Shown here in pieces: positions 1-4,958 of a stretch of 6,643 nucleotides of DNA. The DNA comes from DASYRM01 sp036004405 (GTDB taxonomy: Bacteria; Acidobacteriota; Vicinamibacteria; Vicinamibacterales; UBA2999). The position numbers and the translations under genes are program-made. The notes beneath the pieces were generated by a model. The model saw only the letters and a program-made list of their open reading frames with translations. It had not been told where the DNA came from and did no database searches. The first letter of the stretch is position 1. Each line of letters starts with the position of its first letter. The stretch covers positions 1 through 6,643 of the forward strand of contig DASYRM010000189.1 of NCBI GenBank assembly GCA_036004405.1, in the 5' to 3' direction.

Positions 1-2076
1 GCCGACTTCGAACAGCATTTTGGCCTCAGCTTCTCTCGCATCCTGATGACGGCCGTGAAGGACGTGCTCACAGGACAGCGGGCCGGGGCCAGCACCATCA
101 CGCAGCAGCTCGCCCGCAACCTGTTCCTCCAGGCCGAATACATGCGCGGTGGTGTCTTCGCGCGCAGCGGCCGCGAGGGGCTCGAGCGGAAGATCAAGGA
201 AGCGCTCCTCGCGCTCCAGATTGAGCGGCGCTACACCAAACGCGAGATCTTCACGCTGTACGCGAACCAGGTGCCGTTGCACGGCGCCTACGGCGTCGAG
301 GCCGGCTCCCGGATGTACTTCAACAAATCGGCCAAAGACGTCACGCTCGACGAGGCGGCGACGATCGCGGCGATCATTCAGACGCCCGCCCGCCTCAGCC
401 CGTTCGTCAACCCTGAACGCACGCTGGCGCGGCGCAACGGCTACGTGCTCCCGCGCATGGCCGAAGAAGGGTTCGTCACGCGGCAGGCCGCCGATGACGC
501 CGCGAAGAAGCCGATCGAGCTCCGCGGCCAGGCGGCCGCGTCCGATCGCTCCCTGGCGCCGTACTTCGTCGAGGACATTCGCAAGAACCTCGAGCAGCGC
601 TTTGGCGCCGCGGCCCTGTACGAGACCGGCCTGCAGGTGCAGACGACGCTCGACGTCGAGCTCCAGCACGCCGCCGAGCGCGCCGTGGACCGCGGCCTTC
701 GCCGCCTCGACAAGCGCCGCACCGGCTACCGCAAGCCGAAACAGACCGTGGCCGCCGCCAACGCGACGCCCGAGACCTACAGCTCGCCGCGGTGGCGGCA
801 GCCGATCGCCGCCGGCGACATCGTGCCCGCCGTCGTGATGGCGCTCCCGAAGGCCCCCGCCGGCACCGCGCGCATCCGCATCGCCGCCACCGAGCTCGAT
901 TTGCCGCGCACCGCGTTTGCCTGGACACGGAAGACCAATGCCGCGGATCTCTTTGCCGTGGGCGATCTGATCGAGGTCGCCATCGGAGGCATCGAGAAAG
1001 GGCAGTTCACCCAGCTGACGCTGGAGCAGGCGCCGATCGTCGAGGGCGCGCTGGTGGCGCTCGACAACCGCACCGGGCAGATTCGCGCCATGGTCGGCGG
1101 CTTCGACTTCGCGCGCAGCAAGTTCAATCGCGCCACGCAGGCGCGGCGGCAGGTGGGGTCGCTCTTCAAGGCCGTGCTCTACTCCGCCGCCATCGACAAG
1201 GGCTTCACCGCCGAGACGGTCTTCATCGACGAACCGGTGTCGTACATCGCCGGCCCCAACCAGCCGCCGTACCAGCCGCTCAACTACGACCGGAAGTTCG
1301 AGGGTCCGGTGACGCTGCGCCACGCACTCGAAGACTCGCGCAACATTCCCGCGGTGAAAGCTCTCGAAGCCGTCGGGCCGGAACAGGTGGTCGGATACGC
1401 GAAGCGTCTGGGCCTCACCGGCAGCTACCCGCCCTACCTGTCGCTCGCCCTCGGCGCCGCCGAATCCACCCTGGTCGAGATGACGAGCGCCTATTCGTCG
1501 TTTGCCAACCAGGGTGTGCGGATGGCGCCGTTCGCCGTGCGCTCGGTGTCGGACCGCGAAGGAAACGTGATCGAGGAGAACCGGCCCGAGCCGCACGAAG
1601 CGCTCCGCGCCGACACCGCGTTCCTCATGGCCCATCTGCTCGAAGGCGTCGTGCAGCGTGGCACCGCCGAGGCCGCCAAATCGCTGCAGTGGCCGCTGGC
1701 GGGAAAGACCGGCACGATGGACGAGTTCACCGACGCGTGGTTCGTCGGCTTCGATCCGAACATCACCGTGGGTGTCTGGGTCGGCTACGACGAGAAGAAA
1801 CCGCTCGGCAGGGGCGAGACCGGGGCGCAGGCGGCGCTGCCGATCTGGATGGAGTTCATGCGCGTCTACATCGACAAGCGCGCCAACAAGCAGAGCCCGC
1901 CGCAGTTCGAGGCGCCGGGCAACATCGTCTTCGTCACGCTCCCGAGCGGCATTACCGAGGCGTTCATCAACGGCACGCAGCCGGCCGGCATGACGCCCGA
2001 TCCGCCCGCGACGCAGCCGGCCTCGACGCCGGCGCCGACGGCGCCCGCGGCCCCGCCGTCCAAGGCCGCCGATTAG
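1..2076 (+). CDS. mrcA: PBP1A-type bifunctional penicillin-binding protein (5' end outside window)
   Basis: This is a class A penicillin-binding protein that polymerises glycan strands from lipid II and cross-links the stem peptides in the periplasm. The reading frame is open from base 1, so the gene is cut by the window edge and 691 residues are visible. The window begins inside the GT51 active-site motif: ADFEQHFG would follow a catalytic Glu-Asp lying just outside. Counting from base 1, the glycosyltransferase domain covers about residues 1-165 with STITQQ at 31-36. An OB-like insert typical of PBP1A lies at about 225-340. The transpeptidase domain follows with SxxK as SLFK (nucleophile Ser387), SxN as SRN (446-448) and KTGT (569-572). 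The tail after about residue 655 is rich in Pro, Ala and Thr and probably disordered. All three transpeptidase motifs are intact. The Pro that usually follows SxxK is Ala here. The N-terminal membrane anchor must lie upstream of the window. The gene symbol is by family resemblance (also called ponA). Confidence 0.95.
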   Translation, partial: ADFEQHFGLSFSRILMTAVKDVLTGQRAGASTITQQLARNLFLQAEYMRGGVFARSGREGLERKIKEALLALQIERRYTKREIFTLYANQVPLHGAYGVEAGSRMYFNKSAKDVTLDEAATIAAIIQTPARLSPFVNPERTLARRNGYVLPRMAEEGFVTRQAADDAAKKPIELRGQAAASDRSLAPYFVEDIRKNLEQRFGAAALYETGLQVQTTLDVELQHAAERAVDRGLRRLDKRRTGYRKPKQTVAAANATPETYSSPRWRQPIAAGDIVPAVVMALPKAPAGTARIRIAATELDLPRTAFAWTRKTNAADLFAVGDLIEVAIGGIEKGQFTQLTLEQAPIVEGALVALDNRTGQIRAMVGGFDFARSKFNRATQARRQVGSLFKAVLYSAAIDKGFTAETVFIDEPVSYIAGPNQPPYQPLNYDRKFEGPVTLRHALEDSRNIPAVKALEAVGPEQVVGYAKRLGLTGSYPPYLSLALGAAESTLVEMTSAYSSFANQGVRMAPFAVRSVSDREGNVIEENRPEPHEALRADTAFLMAHLLEGVVQRGTAEAAKSLQWPLAGKTGTMDEFTDAWFVGFDPNITVGVWVGYDEKKPLGRGETGAQAALPIWMEFMRVYIDKRANKQSPPQFEAPGNIVFVTLPSGITEAFINGTQPAGMTPDPPATQPASTPAPTAPAAPPSKAAD

Positions 2077-2078
2077 CT

Positions 2079-2110
2079 GGCCTTAGACCTTGGGCCTTTG
2101 GGCCTTGGCC
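2079..2110. repeat. degenerate heptamer array, unit GRCCTTN
   Basis: Right after the PBP stop codon there are four imperfect copies of a seven-base unit: GGCCTTA (2079-2085), GACCTTG (2086-2092), GGCCTTT (2093-2099) and, after one extra G, GGCCTTG (2101-2107), ending in GCC. Nothing in the stretch looks coding. It may be a decayed short tandem repeat; no function can be read from it. Confidence 0.6.
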
Positions 2111-2115
2111 GCTTT

Positions 2116-2145
2116 CGTAGGGGCACATCTTTAGATGTGCCCGAC
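2116..2145 (+). repeat. palindromic element, copy A (possible terminator of the PBP gene)
   Basis: A perfect inverted repeat with 10-base arms (2121-2130 and 2133-2142) folds into a strong hairpin 39 bases after the PBP stop. The wider form is CGTAGGGGC, an inner stem ACAT/ATGT, a CTTTAG centre, and GCCCGAC. The same flanks and centre occur at 3765-3792 on the other strand with a different inner stem, so this is one member of a repeat family rather than a unique site. It lacks a following T run, so a Rho-independent terminator is only one reading; a REP-like element or an RNA 3'-end stabiliser are others. An operator for the nearby MerR regulator is possible, but copy B, which has no MerR gene behind it, argues against that. 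Confidence 0.8.
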
Positions 2146-2159
2146 AGGTGTGCCCGACA
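2136..2159 (+). repeat. 11-base direct repeat overlapping palindrome A
   Basis: TGTGCCCGACA occurs twice, at 2136-2146 and 2149-2159, with a GG between. The first copy is the right arm and flank of palindrome A. The second lies four bases from the ATG of the next gene. The left arm GGGCACA (2121-2127) could pair with either copy, giving two mutually exclusive hairpins just before a start codon. Confidence 0.75.
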
Positions 2160-2162
2160 CTC

Positions 2163-2363
2163 ATGGAACGCCGCATCGTCGCGTTTTCGCAGGACGACGA
2201 AGGCCACTGGGTGGCCGAGCTCGAATGCGGCCACCGCCAGCACATGCGACACCGGCCGCCCTTCGAGCGCCGCGACTGGGTGACGACGCCCGAAGGGCGG
2301 GAGTCGCGCATCGGCGTGATGGTGAACTGCCGCGCCTGCCCTCTTGACCCTGACGCCGCGTGA
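2163..2363 (+). CDS. small DUF3565-type Cys/His protein
   Basis: A 66-residue protein matching what I recall of the DUF3565 family: MERRIVAF at the start, then DDEGHWVAEL, CGHRQHMRHRPP, a W-V-T-T-x-E-G-R stretch, and a C-terminal CRAC pair. C22, H24, H27, H30, C56 and C59 are arranged as in a small metal-binding, probably zinc-binding, fold. The biochemical function of the family is not established. There is no signal peptide or membrane segment, so it should be cytosolic. I chose the ATG at 2163 because the family begins at Met-Glu-Arg; an in-frame GTG at 2148 falls inside a direct repeat and would add five unsupported residues. No clear Shine-Dalgarno sequence precedes it. The MerR gene follows 17 bases after the stop, so the two may share a transcript. 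Confidence 0.82.
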   Translation: MERRIVAFSQDDEGHWVAELECGHRQHMRHRPPFERRDWVTTPEGRESRIGVMVNCRACPLDPDAA

Positions 2364-2380
2364 GGCTGCAGACTGCCTCC

Positions 2381-3142
2381 ATGCCGGTGCCGCGCACATA
2401 CAGGGTCGCCGACGTCGCCAGGATATCTGGCGTGTCGATTCGCGCGCTGCACCACTACGACGCCATCGGACTGCTCGTTCCGACCGGGCGCACCGAGGCC
2501 GGCTACCGTCTCTACACCGACAAGGACCTGCTGCGTCTGCAGCAGATCGCGATCGGACGGGAGCTCGGCTTCTCGCTCGAGGAGATCAAGCAGTCGCTCG
2601 ATGATCCACGGTTCGATCAGCGCCAGGCGCTGGTCGAGCAGCGCCAGCGGCTCGAAGCCAAGGCGCGCGCGCTCGACGACATGCTGCGCGCGGTGGATGC
2701 CGCCCTTGCCGTCGTTGGCGATGACCCGCAGGGAGGAACGATGGAGATGAAAGAGCTCTTCGGCGGTTTCGATCCCGCCGCGCACGAAGCCGAGGTCGAG
2801 CAGCGCTGGGGCGGCCCGGCGCTCGAAGAGTCGAAGCGCCGCGTGAAGAAATACACCGCCGACGACTGGAAGCGGCAGCAGACCGAGGCGGGCACGATCT
2901 ACGCGGACGCGGCGGCGCTGATGCAGAAGGGCGTGGACCCGACGTCGCCCGCGGCCGTGGCGGTTGCCGAACGGCACCGGCTGTCGATCGACGAATGGTT
3001 CTACCCCTGCAACCACGCCATGCACGCGGGGCTCGCGGACATGTACGAAGCGGACGAGCGGTTCAGGGCGTCGATCGACAAGGCCGGCGACGGGCTGACG
3101 ACGTTCCTGGCCGCCGCGATACGTGCCAACGCACAGCGCTGA
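2381..3142 (+). CDS. MerR-family regulator with TipAS drug-recognition domain (TipAL-like)
   Basis: A 253-residue transcription regulator. An N-terminal winged helix-turn-helix (about residues 7-75) shows the MerR signature YRVADVARISGVSIRALHHYD, and is followed by a dimerisation helix rich in Gln, Arg, Leu and Glu (about 80-110). The C-terminal half, from MEMKELFGGFD at residue 121, is a TipAS-type domain. This fold binds thiopeptides and other multidrug ligands in Streptomyces TipA and is found in Mta and SkgA relatives. A Cys at residue 210 in FYPCNH may correspond to the ligand-reactive Cys of TipA; that match is an inference. Family members usually activate promoters with a long -35/-10 spacer, often including their own. 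The start is uncertain: GTG at 2360 overlaps the preceding stop codon, while ATG at 2381 gives a better family N-terminus and the same length as I recall for TipAL. Neither has a good Shine-Dalgarno. An internal start with a strong one lies at 2741. Confidence 0.9.
   Translation: MPVPRTYRVADVARISGVSIRALHHYDAIGLLVPTGRTEAGYRLYTDKDLLRLQQIAIGRELGFSLEEIKQSLDDPRFDQRQALVEQRQRLEAKARALDDMLRAVDAALAVVGDDPQGGTMEMKELFGGFDPAAHEAEVEQRWGGPALEESKRRVKKYTADDWKRQQTEAGTIYADAAALMQKGVDPTSPAAVAVAERHRLSIDEWFYPCNHAMHAGLADMYEADERFRASIDKAGDGLTTFLAAAIRANAQR
2731..2743 (+). promoter_or_regulatory. strong internal ribosome-binding site and in-frame ATG inside the MerR gene
   Basis: GGGAGGA at 2731-2737 is followed after three bases by ATG at 2741, in frame with the MerR gene. 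Translation from here would give 133 residues (2741-3142), that is, exactly the TipAS-type ligand domain without the DNA-binding part. In Streptomyces lividans, tipA yields both a long regulator (TipAL) and a short ligand-binding form (TipAS) from an internal start. That the same happens here is an inference; the sequence shows only the signal and its position. Part of the GGAGG is also dictated by codons for Gln-Gly-Gly-Thr, so chance is not excluded. Confidence 0.6.
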
Positions 3143-3157
3143 GCGCTAGCACAGCGC
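3131..3157. repeat. short repeats at the convergent gene ends
   Basis: GCACAGCGC occurs at 3131-3139 and again at 3149-3157. A small hairpin, AGCGC/GCGCT, has the MerR stop codon TGA (3140-3142) as its loop. Only 20 bases separate the stops of the two converging genes, so a shared bidirectional ending would have to lie here. The stem is five base pairs without a T run, too weak to call a terminator. Confidence 0.4.
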
Positions 3158-3162
3158 CAGGC

Positions 3163-3720
3163 TCAGTTGTCGAACCAGAACACGACGCGTACTTCCCGGT
3201 CACGACGCTCGAGATCCCGCATCGCGGCAAGCATTGCGGAATACTCGAATTCGTCCGGGAAGTCGGCGGTCGCCCGCTCCCACTCGGCTGGCGTTAGCCA
3301 GGAATGCGAGTGAAAGTCCGGATCGCTCACGTATTCCGGACGTCCAACATACTCCGCGTTATCGACAACCACCGCTGTGCCGTTCTCGAAAGTAGTCACC
3401 TTGCTGAGCCTTACGACCCCTCTGTACCGGCTTCCATGCTTTTCGACGTATACCGCGGCTTCTTCAGGAGTCACGAGATCGGATGCGGGTTCGGCGCCGT
3501 ATGCGATCAAACGCCAGTTTCCGTGAAGCGCCTCCCAACCTACATCGTCAGGCACTCCGCGGGGTGGCACGAGTGCGGAGGCTCGGTCGCCGCGAGCACC
3601 CGCGAGGCGCTCGAACAGACGGTAGTTCTGTCGCGGATTGATGCGGCCCCCTAAGGACCACCACCGACCGTCGTCCGCCTTTTCGCGGTGTTCGATGTAG
3701 CAGTGGATGTCGCATCCCAT
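3163..3720 (-). CDS. MGCDIH-family protein of unknown function
   Basis: A 185-residue protein starting with MGCDIHCYIEHR. I recall this N-terminal signature from uncharacterised proteins in bacteria, plasmids and phages, together with the later NYRLFERLAGARGD and HSHSWLTPAEW blocks; no function has been assigned to my knowledge. The conserved Cys3, Asp4, His6, Glu10, His11 and the HSHSW pair are candidates for metal binding or catalysis, which is inference. It has no signal peptide or membrane segment and is rich in charged and aromatic residues. The start is supported by AGGA at 3727-3730, six bases before the ATG. The gene stands out by base composition: about 56% GC in 3301-3420 by hand count, against about 70% in neighbouring prfB. 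It converges with the MerR gene and lies downstream of prfB in the same direction, with a palindrome between them. The composition suggests transfer into this site. Confidence 0.82.
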   Translation of the reverse strand: MGCDIHCYIEHREKADDGRWWSLGGRINPRQNYRLFERLAGARGDRASALVPPRGVPDDVGWEALHGNWRLIAYGAEPASDLVTPEEAAVYVEKHGSRYRGVVRLSKVTTFENGTAVVVDNAEYVGRPEYVSDPDFHSHSWLTPAEWERATADFPDEFEYSAMLAAMRDLERRDREVRVVFWFDN

Positions 3721-3764
3721 CGTCGATCCTGAGCGGACACACGGGGCGCCGCGCGCGAACAGCG

Positions 3765-3792
3765 GTCGGGCCGGCTGAAGCCGGCCCCCACG
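3765..3792 (-). repeat. palindromic element, copy B (possible terminator of prfB)
   Basis: A perfect inverted repeat with nine-base arms (3768-3776 and 3779-3787) begins six bases after the prfB stop codon. Read on the - strand it is CGTGGGGGC, inner stem CGG/CCG, centre CTTCAG, then GCCCGAC. Flanks and centre match copy A at 2116-2145, while the inner stem differs in sequence and is one pair shorter. It lies 3' of prfB in the same orientation that copy A has relative to the PBP gene. There is no T run. Confidence 0.8.
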
Positions 3793-3798
3793 ACGAAG

Positions 3799-4942
3799 CT
3801 AGTCCTCGTCGGCGGCCGACGGCGTGCCGAGCGTGCCGCTCGCCTTCCGCATCAAATAGGTCTTGATGAAGCCGTCGAGGTCGCCGCCCAGCACGCGGGA
3901 CGGATCGCCGACCTCCATCCGGGTGCGGAGATCCTTCACCATCTGGTACGGCTGCAGCACGTAGTTGCGGATCTGGCTGCCGAAGGCGATGTCGCGCTTC
4001 TCGCCGCCAATCTGATCCAGCTTCGCCTGTTGCTCCTTGAGCTTCAGATCGAAGAGGCGCGCGCGCAGCACCTTCATGGCCGACGCGCGGTTCTTGTGCT
4101 GCGACCGCTCGTTCTGGCACGACACGACGATGCCGGTCGGCAGGTGGGTGATGCGAACCGCGGAATCCGTCACGTTCACGTGCTGCCCGCCGGCGCCGCT
4201 CGACCGGAAGGTGTCGATGCGCAGGTCCTTCTCATCGATCTCGACGTCGGCATCCTCGGGCAGCTCGGGCCACACGAACACCGACGCGAACGAGGTGTGC
4301 CGCCGCGCGGCCTGATCGAAGGGCGAAATGCGCACCAGCCGGTGGACACCCGCTTCCGCCGACATCAGGCCGAACGCGTACTCACCGTTGATCAGCAGGG
4401 TGGCGCTCTTGATACCCGCCTCGTCGCCCGGCTGGTAGTCCATCACCTCGCGACCGAACCCGCGGCGCTCCGTCCATTTCAGGTACATCTTGAGGAGCAT
4501 CTCGGCCCAGTCCTGCGACTCGGTGCCGCCAGCGCCGGGATGAATGGTGACGATGGCGTTCGCGCGGTCGTACTCGCCGCCGAGCATCTTCTTGGTCTCG
4601 GCCGACTCCACTTCGGTCTGGAGATCGTCGAGCCCGCGCTCGATGTCGCCGCTCACGTCTTCGCCGCTGGTGGCCCACTCGAACAGCACGCCGAGGTCAT
4701 CGGCCCGCCGCCGGAGCGACTGCAGCAGGGCAAGGTCGCCTTCGACGCGCCGGCGCCGCTGCATCACTTTTTGAGCCTCGGCCTGCCGGCTCCAGAAGTC
4801 GGGGGCCGCGGTCGCCGCTTCGATCTCGTCTAGCTGTGTCTGGAGGTTGGCCGCCTCAAAGATGCCTCCGCAGCTCGAGGGCACGCCTCGTGAGGTCGTC
4901 GTACTTCCGCCTGAGATCGTCGTTGTCGAGCACTGACGCCAC
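3799..4942 (-). CDS. prfB: peptide chain release factor 2 (RF2), needing +1 programmed frameshift
   Basis: RF2 ends translation at UGA and UAA by entering the ribosomal A site and triggering peptidyl-tRNA hydrolysis. The anticodon-like SPF tripeptide is at 4318-4326 (residues 206-208) and the catalytic GGQ at 4183-4191 (residues 251-253), each within one residue of the E. coli numbering. The gene lies in two frames. A first frame of 28 codons ends at TGA 4856-4858; a +1 shift there joins it to the long frame, giving 380 residues. I chose GTG at 4942 because GGGAGGA lies three bases upstream; GTG at 4933 is an alternative that would put the TGA at codon 26 as in E. coli. A TTG at 4944 opens the long frame directly, but that N-terminus does not resemble RF2. 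The gene follows lnt by 16 bases and was probably made with it. A C-terminal extension of roughly 15 residues (GTLGTPSAADED at the end) goes beyond the usual length. Confidence 0.95.
4856..4869 (-). promoter_or_regulatory. RF2 +1 programmed frameshift site
   Basis: On the - strand the order is GGAGG (4865-4869), CAT, CTT (4859-4861), TGA (4856-4858). This is the classical RF2 recoding signal: a Shine-Dalgarno-like stimulator three bases before CTT, then an in-frame TGA that RF2 itself reads. When RF2 is scarce the ribosome slips by one base on CTT and continues with GAG. The first-frame peptide ends RRHL and the second continues EAANLQ, which restores a normal RF2 sequence. The base after TGA is G, whereas E. 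coli has C. Confidence 0.95.
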
Positions 4943-4945
4943 AAA

Positions 4946-4952
4946 TCCTCCC
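4946..4952 (-). promoter_or_regulatory. prfB ribosome-binding site
   Basis: GGGAGGA on the - strand, between the lnt stop and the GTG at 4942, with three bases before the start. It is one of the strongest such sites in the window and favours 4942 over 4933, where the gap would be twelve bases. The short gap to 4942 is somewhat tight, so the choice is not final. Confidence 0.7.
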
Positions 4953-4958
4953 GCCCAT

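Noticed and set aside
792..2120. A 442-residue open frame on the + strand inside the PBP gene
   Set aside because: Arg-rich shadow frame; the PBP frame carries all domain motifs.
2105..2135. Palindrome A as a MerR operator within a 19-base promoter spacer
   Set aside because: The candidate boxes TTGGCC and TTTAGA are weak matches, and the same element occurs downstream of prfB where no MerR target is expected.
3799..4944. prfB starting at TTG 4944 without frameshift
   Set aside because: The N-terminus it gives (MWRQCSTTT...) does not resemble RF2, whereas the other frame gives LDNDDLRRKYDDL followed by a textbook shift site.
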